The translations under genes were made by a program, and so were the position numbers. Below, piece after piece: positions 52,934 to 62,283 of a DNA stretch of 64,000 bases (position 1 is its first letter; every line of letters begins with the position of its first letter). This DNA comes from Desulfurococcaceae archaeon. GTDB taxonomy: Archaea > Thermoproteota > Thermoprotei_A > Sulfolobales > Desulfurococcaceae. The stretch spans positions 1 to 64,000 of the forward strand of contig JAWBQJ010000001.1 in assembly GCA_038845865.1 (NCBI GenBank). The letters run 5' to 3'. A model generated the notes under the pieces. It was not told the DNA's origin, searched no databases, and worked only from the letters and a program-made list of their open reading frames with translations.

Positions 52934-53581
52934 TTACAGAGGCGCAGTTAGTGGCGGTGGCGAAGGTAACGATGGGGCGTGCGCTTTTTTAATTTTACGT
53001 ACCAAAATAAACACTGCAGTAGCCACTACGGCTACGAGTATGCCCATTACGGCCAGTACTATTAGTAGCAAGTATGTCAGGGAACCGCTAGGTGACAGTT
53101 CTGCGATGCTCGAATCGATTATTGATATTTTAATTTGAGCGCCATAGCTCTCGCCTTCAACGGACTTTAAAACACCTCTATAGTATTCTACCTTACCATA
53201 GCTTATATTGTACTTTCCGCTGTAAGAAGGGTCAATGAAGATCTCCATGCTTTCAGGTGTGCTTTTAGCAGTATTTACGCTTCGAGTCGACGATCCAACT
53301 CCTTGCCCAATACTTTGACATATCTGATCTGCGGTTTCTACTTCGCTTAGCGAGAACCTGTATGTTATGGTAGTATCTTCGATGCCGAGTATTTCAACTT
53401 TGATTTTAAACGAGCAATTTACGTTGACATCCATTAAGTTGCCGGTAATCGAGTACCTATAGGTGATCCAATCCCCCGGTTTAAATACGAAGTTCTCAGC
53501 ATTCACCACGGAAAAGACGGCTAAGGTCATTACAATTACTGTTGCTAGTATTAAGAGGAACTCACCATTCTTTAAATTCAA
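52934..53581 (-). CDS. Type-I-like membrane protein with outer domain, 215 aa
   Basis: A signal peptide (about residues 8-28), a beta-rich outer domain that begins FVFKPGDWITYRYSITGN, a membrane helix near 169-192 and a short basic, proline-rich tail (KKAHAPSLPSPPPLTAP). The FKPGDWITYRY start is a pattern I associate with archaeal secreted proteins but cannot assign. Function unknown. Confidence 0.6.
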   Translation of the reverse strand: MNLKNGEFLLILATVIVMTLAVFSVVNAENFVFKPGDWITYRYSITGNLMDVNVNCSFKIKVEILGIEDTTITYRFSLSEVETADQICQSIGQGVGSSTRSVNTAKSTPESMEIFIDPSYSGKYNISYGKVEYYRGVLKSVEGESYGAQIKISIIDSSIAELSPSGSLTYLLLIVLAVMGILVAVVATAVFILVRKIKKAHAPSLPSPPPLTAPL

Positions 53582-54611
53582 TCATTTACACCCAAAGGAA
53601 TTATTAAAAATCCGCTTATAAATTTTCATCTGTAATTTACCCTTTTCCTTAGACGATCCTGCAGTCCCTGCGACCACGAGTTTACATGCTAAACAACGGC
53701 ATTAAAAGTCTTTCGCTACATGTAAGCGGGACTACCAAGTAACTGCCAAATACCATTCTTTGCCTTTAGGTTATTTCGAAGTTTGTTCTAAGACAGGCTG
53801 CGTTTCGAACCCGTTTACGGCGGCTCCATTCACGTTGACATTGAATCCCTGCAGAATTGTGCGAGGCCGGGGAATGAGAGGGAGATAAGCAACGTGTGTT
53901 CCAAGAACCGGCCCTACAAAAACTCTCCACTAGGTGGCTTATCGTGCTTGTAGAGGTTACACTTAAATCCTCGACTTGAAATTCCCCATATATGGATGCT
54001 TAGCAGGCACATCTGTGTACCATTTCCTTGAAGAATACAAGATCGTCGACCTCTCCAATAGTTTATGAAGAGCTCCATGACACCCAGTTCCTTACCGGTT
54101 TTACGGCCTGAGAGATATCCTAATAGTGAGGTAGCTGGTACCGTTCTGTTTTCCGTATTGAAAGGGAGGTCGTCATTCGTGCTCTTAATAACATTGTACC
54201 ATCCATCTAGCGGAGATCGGGAGTTCTCCGCGGGGCACTAAATTACAAGTCCCGGCTACTGACAGTCTTTACCGGAAGTTTCTCACGTGTTCGTGAAGTT
54301 TAAGTCAGTCTTGGTAGGTCATGTGTAGTCAGTTCTAATATCGAAAGAGCCCATAACAGCTGATTACAAAGTTGAGCTGGGAGTGGTTGGCGAGAGGTAT
54401 AAATACGTTAAGTGAGGATAGAGCGTTTAAGCACATCGTGTTTAACGGCATCTCCTTCCGTGACCAGCAGTTCTTGAACCTACAGCCAGACCAATCTTTG
54501 CCGAGCCCTGAATCTTAATTATGTATCCGGACCGTGAAAGCACGGAGCTATGTGTACTGTCACCTAACTGCTTATATATGTCCCCCCGCATAGTGACTTA
54601 AGTGATGTGCT
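53582..54611. other. One-kilobase spacer with relics
   Basis: No intact gene. At about 54364-54411 a plus frame reads YKVELGVVGERYKYVK and stops; a shifted frame from about 54414 continues EDRAFKHIVFNGISFRDQQF, which looks like one broken gene of unknown family. Elsewhere only short frames occur. TTATATATG at 54571-54579 probably is the TATA box of the next gene. Confidence 0.45.
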
Positions 54612-55403
54612 ATGATTATTGAATCCGCATTCTTTAGGCTCCCTGATTACCTTCGCACGGTTGAATCGCCGGGTGAGCTCTACGAATCACAACTAGTATT
54701 CATGTTCGCAGTAGCACTGTACCAGGAGCTTTCGTCAAGGGGTCTTTTCCACTTATTACCGTACATACAGCTGAACAAGCCTTACCCTCGTGGTGGAAAC
54801 AGGAAAGCCGATGTATATTTTAGAGTACCAACAAAGAGGCTTTCACCAGAACTGCTCACAAGGTGGTGTGTTGCAGGTGTTTGCGAGGAGAACTGGATTG
54901 AGGTCGAGTACTACGGAGGCCTAGGCATAATGTACGGTAAGAGGCAAAGACCCATTGAAAGATCCGCTACGAGAACCAAGGCCGCTAACGCATTAAAGCT
55001 ACTTAATAGCCTCCTCAGGCTGGAGTACTACGCTGGGGAAGGCTGCAAATACCTACTAGCAGTATTTGATACTAAACCCGATGAATACTTGCCATTTAAG
55101 AGCATGTACGTCCTTAAACCAATTTTCGAGAAGCCAGGAGTATTTAACATCAAAATACCAGTGGATCAGGTAATTAGACGGAGGACGGCTTATAGAAGCA
55201 TGGATAAACGCATACTAGACGAGCTAGAGAAGGCGGAGAAGGCGAGCCAAAGGGAACTGAGCTTAGACATAATAGTGTACTCGATAAAGCCTATTCAAGC
55301 AAGCGGTCTAGTGACACCGCCACCGGATTACGCGGAGAAGAGCACAGTGCACTACTTTTACCTAATGCGCCTATTAGAGCCCCCTAGGAGTACAGCCGAC
55401 TAG
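54612..55403 (+). CDS. Uncharacterised protein, possible PD-(D/E)XK-like fold
   Basis: A 263-aa soluble protein with no family that I know. It has a helix with ESQ (residues 25-27), then GGNRKADVYFRVP (Asp67) and ENWIEVEYYGG (Glu97, Glu99), then a strand KYLLAVFDTKP near 146. The order Glu, Asp, Glu-x-Glu and a following strand recalls the core of restriction-like nucleases, but the usual final Lys is Glu99, so it may be inactive or a different fold. It stands alone between two gene-poor spacers. Confidence 0.6.
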   Translation: MIIESAFFRLPDYLRTVESPGELYESQLVFMFAVALYQELSSRGLFHLLPYIQLNKPYPRGGNRKADVYFRVPTKRLSPELLTRWCVAGVCEENWIEVEYYGGLGIMYGKRQRPIERSATRTKAANALKLLNSLLRLEYYAGEGCKYLLAVFDTKPDEYLPFKSMYVLKPIFEKPGVFNIKIPVDQVIRRRTAYRSMDKRILDELEKAEKASQRELSLDIIVYSIKPIQASGLVTPPPDYAEKSTVHYFYLMRLLEPPRSTAD

Positions 55404-55701
55404 AACTAGAGCTTACCCGGTACAATGAGCGGGAACACTAACGCGCGCCTTCTTAGACGTGCCACCTCTACCCTGTATAATGCAGAGCCAGGAGCTGATA
55501 GATACGATTCCCAGTTCCGGATGCATGCAGTACTCAGATAAGCTCTTCCGTGTTCTTGTACCCTTCATTTCCCACGCCATGTGACTTGTATGTCGGTTAA
55601 AGGTATTGGAAGCCAGACCGTATTCGTGGATAAGCTAGCCTTCAAGCCATTAATTTAAAAAGCTTACCTGTATATTTCAGGGGACATTATGGGGATGGGG
55701 C

Positions 55702-56442
55702 GTGGTCGTGCTTTGGCAAACAGGTATTCCCCGTCATATATACGCGGCGCTTTACTGTAGCTGGAGGCGGGTTGCGCGTGAAGTAGAGGTGTTAAAAGAT
55801 ATTTTCCACAGGTACGGCGCTAGGAGACTTATTGAGTTCGGATGTGGCATTGGAAGACACGGTTACTTGTTATCAAAAATGGGCTTCGACGTTGTGTTGA
55901 CCGATGCCAAGGACTGGAGATACGGAGTTGCGAAAAAACTTCCCTTCGCGAAATTAGATGTGCTAGACGAAGACGTAAACGTTAATGGCGGGTTCGATGG
56001 CGGCTATGCGATAAACTTCCTTACCATCTTCAAGTACAACGACATGGTAAAAGCACTGAAAAACATCGGTAGGATAGTAGGTAATAGAGTCTTCGTGGCC
56101 GACTATAATTTTACGCTCTACAACGAACCGCGCGAAGTGCGCATTAAGATTAAAGGAGAGACTTACAGGGCTTTACTGGACGAGGAAAGAGCCGAGCCTA
56201 TAGAGGGGGGAGTGCTTTACAAGTACAGGGTAAAGGTTCTAGATAGCCGTGGAAAAATCATCGGCATAGAGGAGGACTCCTACCCCGTTTATAGGAAGGA
56301 AATAGTATTCGACGCCATTGAAGAGGCAGGCTTTAAAGTGCTTGAGGTGCGGTGGGCTACCTGGGACCCGGTAGATTACATGTATAAGCTAGTAAACAAG
56401 GAGTCCGATAGCGCTTTCATAGTAATGAGTAGAGAGGAGTAG
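55702..56442 (+). CDS. Class I SAM-dependent methyltransferase, 246 aa
   Basis: Residues 40-60 carry the SAM-binding motif I (RLIEFGCGIGRHGYLL), followed by VVLTDAKDW (motif II acid near 67) and KLDVLDEDVN, then FDGGYAINFLTIF where motif IV lies. The C-terminal domain is beta-rich. The substrate is unknown; relatives act on small molecules. GTG start follows the purine-rich ATGGGGATGGGG. A TATA-like TTTAAAAAGC lies about 45 bases upstream. Confidence 0.75.
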   Translation: MVVLWQTGIPRHIYAALYCSWRRVAREVEVLKDIFHRYGARRLIEFGCGIGRHGYLLSKMGFDVVLTDAKDWRYGVAKKLPFAKLDVLDEDVNVNGGFDGGYAINFLTIFKYNDMVKALKNIGRIVGNRVFVADYNFTLYNEPREVRIKIKGETYRALLDEERAEPIEGGVLYKYRVKVLDSRGKIIGIEEDSYPVYRKEIVFDAIEEAGFKVLEVRWATWDPVDYMYKLVNKESDSAFIVMSREE

Positions 56443-56746
56443 TAAACCTGCGCTTTAAACGCGCCAGGACGTTTCTCCGCTCTACGCTACCCTTACAAGT
56501 GCTTTGAAGTACATTAAAGTGGTTATTCCTCCCAGCCGTAGCCTTTACTAACCCTTCAATGGTAAGCCTTAGAATTAATTCTATTCATGGAATTGGTATG
56601 CGGGAGAGGGATCATCATGGCTTACTTGTTCATCTTAAGTTATGGAAATTCATGGAAATCGCGCCGAGACCGCTGGTAACCGCGAAATTCCGTGCAATGA
56701 GTACAGGACCACTATAATGGCTTTTGATCTATAGGCGTTTTTGGGC
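56443..56746. other. Spacer without a recognised gene
   Basis: I see no gene, tRNA or strong hairpin in these 304 bases. Confidence 0.35.
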
Positions 56747-57028
56747 TCATTGTTGAGAACGAGAGCTTTCTCGTTGTTCAAGCTCTCTAATAGCCCATTG
56801 TTTCCTGTATTTCCAGAGTGAAGGCGGCGTCCACATTATCCAAAGTGGCAGTGCCTTTACAAATTCGTAGGCCTCCTCCCAGCTATCAAGCCCAAGCTTC
56901 TCGGCAAGCTCTTCAAGGCTCATTGGCGTTTTAATGTACTCACGAACTATTTTAAGCGTGTTCTCATCTATTGGAATCTCCTTTTCCCCTACTTTAACTA
57001 CAAACATTACGTTCTTCTCTTCACTCAA
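56747..57028 (-). CDS. Small helical protein, 93 aa
   Basis: A 93-aa soluble protein: a short beta hairpin (VMFVVKVGEKEIPID), then a helix-turn-helix-like segment (VREYIKTPMSLEELAEKLGL and DSWEEAYEFVKALP) and a tryptophan-rich end (WIMWTPPSLWKYRKQW). I do not know the family. It sits just downstream of tRNA-Pro on the same strand. It may bind nucleic acid. Confidence 0.65.
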   Translation of the reverse strand: MSEEKNVMFVVKVGEKEIPIDENTLKIVREYIKTPMSLEELAEKLGLDSWEEAYEFVKALPLWIMWTPPSLWKYRKQWAIRELEQRESSRSQQ

Positions 57029-57088
57029 AGCACTAACACCCCCGAGAACACGATAGTAGCAGGGCTTATAAGTGTTAGACGCTACAAG

Positions 57089-57193
57089 TGGGGCCGCCGG
57101 GATTTGAACCCGGGACCACCGGCGTTCCGGGATTGCTGGTTACGGGGGTCAACCCCCCAGGCCGGCATCCTAGCCAAGCTAGACGACGGCCCC
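57089..57193 (-). tRNA. tRNA-Pro (anticodon GGG) with a 30-nt intron
   Basis: Read on the minus strand, GGGGCCG pairs with CGGCCCC as acceptor stem, GTCT/GGAT is the D stem around AGCTTGGCTA, CCGGC/GCCGG the anticodon stem, and CCGGG-TTCAAAT-CCCGG the T arm. The loop is CT-GGG-G then, after an intron at 57125-57154, C. The intron is in the usual archaeal place after position 37 and would be cut by the splicing endonuclease. The discriminator is A; CCA is not encoded. Confidence 0.93.
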
Positions 57194-57218
57194 CATACTG
57201 TACACTAAATTTTTAGAG

Positions 57219-57230
57219 ATTATAAAAATG
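57219..57230 (-). promoter_or_regulatory. TATA box of tRNA-Pro
   Basis: Minus-strand CATTTTTATAAT lies 26-37 bases before the tRNA 5' end, the right place for an archaeal promoter. Confidence 0.55.
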
Positions 57231-57440
57231 ACTCGGCAATCGAGTATTAGTTTCGGTCAACCCCCTCCTTACTTAAACAATCCTACCGATAACTCCTTAA
57301 ACACTTATTTAAGTTTTACAATAACACTGTTCACTATTACTGTGTGCTCTTTATTTGGCTTATATAATGAGTTATTCGTGCAAGCACTTAGTAATGAGTT
57401 TTCTGCTCTATTTATCTGCTGGTAGCTTAGAGGTTAAAAA

Positions 57441-57710
57441 ATGCCTGTGAAGTACAGATGTAAGCATTGCGGTTATGTTCTCTACGAATTTAAGGGAGTG
57501 GGGCAAAGCTATATCGGCGTGCCCACGCCTTCAGAGGTTATTAAGCTAATAGGTCACGTGTGCCCTTACTGTAAACGCGTGCTAGAAGTACCTAAAAGTA
57601 GCTTTAAGGATTACGTTATCGTGAGGCCGACGGCCCCGCGCGTAATTAGTGAAGTGTTAAAGCCCGTGGAAATTAGCGCTCGGGAAGTAGAGAATGTAAT
57701 AGCTCATTGA
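57441..57710 (+). CDS. Small zinc-ribbon protein, 89 aa
   Basis: Two CxxC knuckles, Cys7-Cys10 (YRCKHCGYVLYEF) and Cys41-Cys44 (HVCPYCKRVLEV), form a zinc ribbon; the rest is helical. Function unknown; such proteins occur widely in crenarchaea. It is convergent with the kinase gene and overlaps it by 38 bases. Confidence 0.75.
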   Translation: MPVKYRCKHCGYVLYEFKGVGQSYIGVPTPSEVIKLIGHVCPYCKRVLEVPKSSFKDYVIVRPTAPRVISEVLKPVEISAREVENVIAH

Positions 57711-58431
57711 AGGCCTCTCTGCTATAGGTAGTTTTGTACTCTCTAAGAGCCTTTAACACCCTGTCTCTGCTATACCCTAGTAGCTTTTCGAGACCCTGTG
57801 CGTACTTGAACCTGTAGAGGAGGTATGAAGTAAAGGACGTGAGGTTGGTGGGCCTTTCGGTAATCTTCGCGCTCTCCCAGTCAAGCACCTTTACCTTACC
57901 ATCACAGTAGAGCACGTGCCCGTGGGGCCTATTTATCTCCGTGTGATCTATTCTAAGGGAGTCTAATGCATAGAGTAGCGTAAAGGTACTCCTGAGTAGA
58001 TTCACCAAGCTTTCTAAACCACCACTAAATATGAGTTCTTCGAGCACGCGCGTATATGACTTACAGGTGTGCGGTGGTAGAAGCTCGTAGAAAACGTAGA
58101 AATCCCTGTAGAGGTAGAGATTTGGTGGTAGTCCAGAGGGTTGGGCATTCTTTAACATCTCTGCTTCGTGGACAAGGCTATTACGCCTACTGTCAGTCCT
58201 AAGAACTTTTAGCGCGCCAATGCCGTATTTTGCATGATAGGCTACTACGGTAACGGCGCTGTAACCACGTCCCAGGATTCTAATCCCGAAAACGTTCTTA
58301 CCGGTTTCGAGGAGGTAGATGAAGCCGTCGTTTAAAAGCATCTTCAACCTTTCTTCGAAGCCTCTACACGCTCTACTCGGGTAGCAGAGTACTCTATTAA
58401 TGTAGGTACTTGGGTTTCTCAAAAAGTGCAC
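57673..58431 (-). CDS. COG2112-type archaeal protein kinase-like protein
   Basis: A RIO/Bud32-like small kinase. Motifs, numbered from the longer frame: glycine loop GRGYSAVTV near 69, Lys90 in ALKVLR, Glu in HEAEML near 104, a catalytic region RIDHTEINRPHGHV with Asp177 and Asn182, and metal Asp199 in VLDWES in place of DFG. It may phosphorylate a protein or RNA-related target. GTG 58431 (V16) overlaps the cca end by 13 bases and is a likely start; ATG 58476 would overlap by 58. Confidence 0.75.
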   Translation of the reverse strand: MHFLRNPSTYINRVLCYPSRACRGFEERLKMLLNDGFIYLLETGKNVFGIRILGRGYSAVTVVAYHAKYGIGALKVLRTDSRRNSLVHEAEMLKNAQPSGLPPNLYLYRDFYVFYELLPPHTCKSYTRVLEELIFSGGLESLVNLLRSTFTLLYALDSLRIDHTEINRPHGHVLYCDGKVKVLDWESAKITERPTNLTSFTSYLLYRFKYAQGLEKLLGYSRDRVLKALREYKTTYSREAFNELLHSLLPER

Positions 58432-59828
58432 TTCTCCATCCAGCTCGGGGTTTTGAGAATGAAGTCTCTGAGCCATCTACCAGCGCCTTCTTCAAGGAGC
58501 TTCAAGATCAGCCCTCTGCTAGCTACCCCTATACTTGGTTTTACCGCCTTCAAGTGTGGTGCTACGGTATACTCGCTCCACCTAGACTCGAGCAATTTAA
58601 CGATGTCGACTTCGCTACGAATGTCCATGGACTCCAAGCAACCTTCGCTCGTGATCCAGGGTCCATAGCCCTTACCTACGTGTTTACGGATGAAGTTCAC
58701 CAGTCTTTCGTCATCATGAACTATGCAGGGTCCACGATAATGCTTGTAATTCCAGAGAATGCAAGACCCTAATTCAACCACCACCACTCCTACGTCTTTC
58801 TCATTAGTCCACGACGAATAGTCTACTACATTTACGCCGAAAACTTCCAGTAGTTTAACGAGCCTAGAAGAAACTCTCTGTACCTCACCCCATATTACGT
58901 CCGGTGGTAGCTTTTCCTCCAGGTTATAGGTTAGGAAAAGCACACACCTGTTCTTCAACGCCTTAAGTAGCTCATCCACGCCCAGCTCGGAGGGTTCCTC
59001 GAAAAAGACCATGTCGGGGCTCTTCAAGTAGCACTTAGACGCTATAATCAGTGTTGCGAGGCTCCTTAAGCTGACACTAGCTGTAACATTCCTCAACGGG
59101 TCTACCGGGTCCGGCATGTAAATGCATGAATCGGGGTACTTCGACCTTAGTGCCCTAATGAAGTCGTCTGAAAAAGCGGTTTCCAGGGTGTTAATAAAGA
59201 CCGGTGGTTTCCACCTCGACGCTGCTTCTAAAACTTCTCTGAAGCCGCCATGAGCCACGACTAATAGTTCAGTGGCGTAACCACTAAAGCCCCTAGTCTT
59301 AACTTCTGCCCCGTATACTCCAATAGCCTTCATGAACTTTTTGAGCAGCCTTATATGATCCCTGAGCTCATCTGTTAAAACGCTGTTAAGGTACTTCGTG
59401 TGAAAGGGAGTCCTATCAACAGCCGTTTTAGCTAGTGTGGGGTCTTGTAGCCTTAATCCGGGTACTACATCGATTTCGATATTTTCGACTACTACGTGAA
59501 TGTAGGGGTGTTCGGCGTATCTTAATTCGTGTTGACCTAGTTCCCGCGTGGCTTCGAGTAGTAGGGGGAATCCCTTCCTCTCGATATCCTCTCTACTCCA
59601 CTCTTCGGGGAATAGCACAAATACGTCTACGTCTCTGTCACCTGAAAGCCAGGTATCGTGTGCCACGCTACCTTGAATGGTTACTTCCACGTCTATACCG
59701 TGCTTCTTTAACGCCGCGTTAAGCACATTGACTACTCTTCTACAAGTACTCCAAATGAGCTCGTACTCTTCACGCGCGGGCCTAATTCTAGAGAGAACTC
59801 GTAGCTCTAGCTCCGTAAGCTTGCTCAT
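58419..59828 (-). CDS. cca: Archaeal class I tRNA CCA nucleotidyltransferase
   Basis: The 469-aa enzyme adds CCA to tRNA 3' ends, needed since the tRNA-Pro here lacks encoded CCA. The nucleotidyltransferase motif is IQGSVAHDTWLSGDRDVDVFV at 51-71 (Gly53, Ser54, Asp66, Asp68) and the third metal Asp120 is in EIDVVPG. The rest has the tail and body domains and usual length. It follows thpR by 13 bases in the operon. Confidence 0.95.
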   Translation of the reverse strand: MSKLTELELRVLSRIRPAREEYELIWSTCRRVVNVLNAALKKHGIDVEVTIQGSVAHDTWLSGDRDVDVFVLFPEEWSREDIERKGFPLLLEATRELGQHELRYAEHPYIHVVVENIEIDVVPGLRLQDPTLAKTAVDRTPFHTKYLNSVLTDELRDHIRLLKKFMKAIGVYGAEVKTRGFSGYATELLVVAHGGFREVLEAASRWKPPVFINTLETAFSDDFIRALRSKYPDSCIYMPDPVDPLRNVTASVSLRSLATLIIASKCYLKSPDMVFFEEPSELGVDELLKALKNRCVLFLTYNLEEKLPPDVIWGEVQRVSSRLVKLLEVFGVNVVDYSSWTNEKDVGVVVVELGSCILWNYKHYRGPCIVHDDERLVNFIRKHVGKGYGPWITSEGCLESMDIRSEVDIVKLLESRWSEYTVAPHLKAVKPSIGVASRGLILKLLEEGAGRWLRDFILKTPSWMEKCTF

Positions 59829-59841
59829 TATCCACCACTAG

Positions 59842-60408
59842 CTAGAACAGCTTAACGCTACATAGGTTACTGTATACTGGTCCACTGGGCGTTAGAACAC
59901 TCCTCTTTACGTAGACCTCTGTCACATTGGAATACCCGAAGTCCGTATCGAGGAGGCTGTTCATTACCTTGAGTAACCTATCCACGTTTCTAGGGCCCTT
60001 TACTCTTATGAGTGTTATGTGTGGTACGAACTCCTCTCTTTCGGGCTGTACTCCGAGCTTTCTAGTAATGGTCTCCACGAGTCTGTATAGCTCTACCAGC
60101 TTATCCGATCCTTCGCTGACGCCAGCCCATATTACACGTGGCCTAGTGGGCGAAGGAAACGCGCCCAAACCTTTAACGTGTATCTGGAATTGCTGGAACT
60201 TCAAACCGGAAATCTCGTTACATAGAACTTTAACGAGTCCAGCGGGTACTTCGCCTATAAATCTAAGAGTCAGGTGTATGTTTTCGTCTTCAACGGGTTT
60301 TAAGTCCGTCCCTGTAGCCGCTAGCTGGTCCCTAACCTCTATTAGCTTCCTCAAGACATCTTTATTCTCTACTTCTACTGCTATGAACGTTCTAATGAGC
60401 TCGCTCAA
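59842..60408 (-). CDS. thpR: RNA 2',3'-cyclic phosphodiesterase (2H family)
   Basis: A 188-aa protein with the two HxT motifs: HLTLRFIGE (His45, Thr47) and HITLIRVK (His130, Thr132). It opens cyclic phosphates or joins tRNA halves in the LigT/ThpR family, linking to tRNA splicing. First gene of the thpR-cca-kinase operon. Confidence 0.93.
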   Translation of the reverse strand: MSELIRTFIAVEVENKDVLRKLIEVRDQLAATGTDLKPVEDENIHLTLRFIGEVPAGLVKVLCNEISGLKFQQFQIHVKGLGAFPSPTRPRVIWAGVSEGSDKLVELYRLVETITRKLGVQPEREEFVPHITLIRVKGPRNVDRLLKVMNSLLDTDFGYSNVTEVYVKRSVLTPSGPVYSNLCSVKLF

Positions 60409-60531
60409 CTAGACCTCCCTTAGCAGTACCCAGATGTATGTGAACAAAACGGTCTTAAAATAGGTTTAAAAACCATGCTAAGGTTATTTTACGCCTGAAC
60501 CCCCCATAAGCGTGCGTTGTAAATAGCGCAG

Positions 60532-61107
60532 TTGGTGCTTAATGTGCCTAGAACATTCATACTTGTCACGGGCATGCCTGGTTCTGGTAAGAGCATAGTA
60601 GTGAGCGTTGCAAAGGAGCTTGGTATACCCGTTTACACGATGGGTGATGTTGTTAGAGATGAGACTCTAAGGATGTATGGCACAATTACGCCGGAATTAA
60701 TGGTCGAGACGTCCAGGCTTCTCAGGGAGCGGTTCGGCGAGGACATAATCGCGTTAAGAACGCTTGAAAGGGTGCGAGAAGATCATCGCGTAGTACTGAT
60801 CGACGGCGTTAGGAGCCTTAAGGAAGTGGAACTCTTCCAGAAGTACGGCGACGTGGTAATAATCGCAGTACACGCATCCCCTAAGACGAGGTTTAAGAGA
60901 CTACTAGAGAGGAAGAGGCCTGGAGATCCTTCAAGCTACGAGGAATTCGCAAGACGGGACTTGGCGGAACTGGGCTTCGGCCTTGGTCACGTCATAGCAT
61001 TAGCAGACCATGTTATTATAAACGAGGACACGCCTGAAAAAGCCCGCGAAGAAGCTAGAAGAATACTGACCAGCCTGGTGGGACCTCATGGTAGAAATTG
61101 CTGTTGA
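60532..61107 (+). CDS. UPF0200 P-loop nucleotide kinase-like protein
   Basis: A 191-aa P-loop protein: Walker A GMPGSGKS at 14-21, VYTMGDVVRDE near 33-45, VLIDGVRSLKEVE near 90 and RLLERKRPGDPSSYEEFARRD near 124-144. Close in pattern to dephospho-CoA kinases (UPF0200 in archaea); exact substrate unknown. TTG 60532, GTG 60535 or GTG 60544 may start it. It overlaps the next gene by 20 bases. Confidence 0.85.
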   Translation: MVLNVPRTFILVTGMPGSGKSIVVSVAKELGIPVYTMGDVVRDETLRMYGTITPELMVETSRLLRERFGEDIIALRTLERVREDHRVVLIDGVRSLKEVELFQKYGDVVIIAVHASPKTRFKRLLERKRPGDPSSYEEFARRDLAELGFGLGHVIALADHVIINEDTPEKAREEARRILTSLVGPHGRNCC

Positions 61108-61486
61108 AGCCGAGGTAAGGCCCACGGAGGACGTAGAAAAGGTAAAGAAAGCCCTGTCAACTGTGGTAAATGCGAGTGAATTCGTAATAGAAGAGATCGC
61201 AGCAGGCTTTAAGGTCATTAGAACTAAGTGCGATAGGATCGAGTGCATGGAGCCACTTAGAAACACCATTAAAATCCAACAAATAGAGCCGGCCGTGAGA
61301 GCCTACCTGTACAAGTATAAAAGCAAGGGCGTGTTAACGGTGATGTTACATAAGCAAGTAGCTTACGTAGGTAAAATCTCGCTAGTAGATGATGCACGGG
61401 AATCCCCGCTGGGTCCGATAAAGGTCGAAGTCTCGGGTACCGAAGAGGAGATCGAGGAATTAATAGATTACCTAACAGGCAAGTAA
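61088..61486 (+). CDS. UPF0201 family protein
   Basis: A 132-aa alpha/beta protein matching the UPF0201 (DUF54) pattern: AEVRPTEDVEKVKKALSTVV, then LRNTIKIQQIEPAVRAYLYK and HKQVAYVGKISLVDD. Its fold resembles RNA-binding L5-like domains. Paired with UPF0200 in many archaea; likely co-translated (overlap). Confidence 0.88.
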   Translation: MVEIAVEAEVRPTEDVEKVKKALSTVVNASEFVIEEIAAGFKVIRTKCDRIECMEPLRNTIKIQQIEPAVRAYLYKYKSKGVLTVMLHKQVAYVGKISLVDDARESPLGPIKVEVSGTEEEIEELIDYLTGK

Positions 61487-61530
61487 TGCTATGCCCTTTA
61501 CGAAGTTAAATAAGGGCCGCGACGGTATTA

Positions 61531-62283
61531 CTATAGCATCACCATCATCCCATCAACCGCCACTACCGTATTTTTGAAAATCCTATAGGCATCGAAAAAC
61601 GTTTCCTCGACGCCGTGCCTTGCACTAATGTGGAATAAAATCAACATTTTGGCCCCGCACTCGAGGGCGACCTTTGCTGCGTCTACAGAAGTTGAGTGCT
61701 TTTGCTCGTGGGCCTCTTTCTCGTATATACCTGTAAACGTAGCTTCGTGTATCAGAATATCTACGCCTTTACAGCTCTCTATCACACTCCGCACTGGTGC
61801 CGTGTCGCCGGTATAACATAGTGTCTTTTTGCCCACAGTGATGTGGAAGCCATATGCTTCCACGCCATGATCTACTGGGAAGGGCTTTGCAGAGATCTTC
61901 GGATCGACGTAAATGAAGTTCTCGTCTATGCCCAGAAGATCCAGCTTGAAGCCCGGCTTTACGAGCCCGCTCTTAAGCACTGCAACCAGTGCATCCTTAA
62001 GTTGCTTCGGCACAGCTATAGTGAGGGGCTCTTTTCTATTTGATAAAGTCATTGACTGCAGTAATCCAGGTAACCCTAAGTAGTGGTCTCCGTGGCCGTG
62101 CGTTATGAAAACAACCTTGACCTTTAATGGACTAAGGCCTGTTCTGAACATTTTTGCCTGGCACCCTTCACCGGGGTCCAATAAGTACACATCAGAGTCT
62201 ACTTTAAGGGCTATGCAGGGTAGTAACCTCGTAATGGGCATTGCTGCACCTGTTCCCAGGAAGTATATCCTGGCATTCACCAT
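61531..62283 (-). CDS. rnz: Ribonuclease Z (tRNA 3' processing)
   Basis: The MBL-fold endonuclease that cuts tRNA 3' trailers. THGHGDH at 61-67 holds His62, His64, Asp66 and His67, with GDTAP, HEATF and ILFHISARH downstream, plus the exosite KPGFKLDLLG. ATG 62283 is chosen because it overlaps the TAA stop of the methyltransferase gene by one base (TAATG). Length about 250 aa, usual for archaea. Confidence 0.93.
   Translation of the reverse strand: MVNARIYFLGTGAAMPITRLLPCIALKVDSDVYLLDPGEGCQAKMFRTGLSPLKVKVVFITHGHGDHYLGLPGLLQSMTLSNRKEPLTIAVPKQLKDALVAVLKSGLVKPGFKLDLLGIDENFIYVDPKISAKPFPVDHGVEAYGFHITVGKKTLCYTGDTAPVRSVIESCKGVDILIHEATFTGIYEKEAHEQKHSTSVDAAKVALECGAKMLILFHISARHGVEETFFDAYRIFKNTVVAVDGMMVML

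Noticed and set aside
56610..56640. Box C-like ATGATGA on the minus strand, and another at about 10280
   Set aside because: No matching CTGA box D or guide-length spacing was found, so no C/D RNA is called.
57228..57425. Plus-strand frame between tRNA-Pro and the zinc-ribbon gene, 65 codons with a hydrophobic middle
   Set aside because: It covers the tRNA promoter, is AT-driven in composition, and lacks a binding site.
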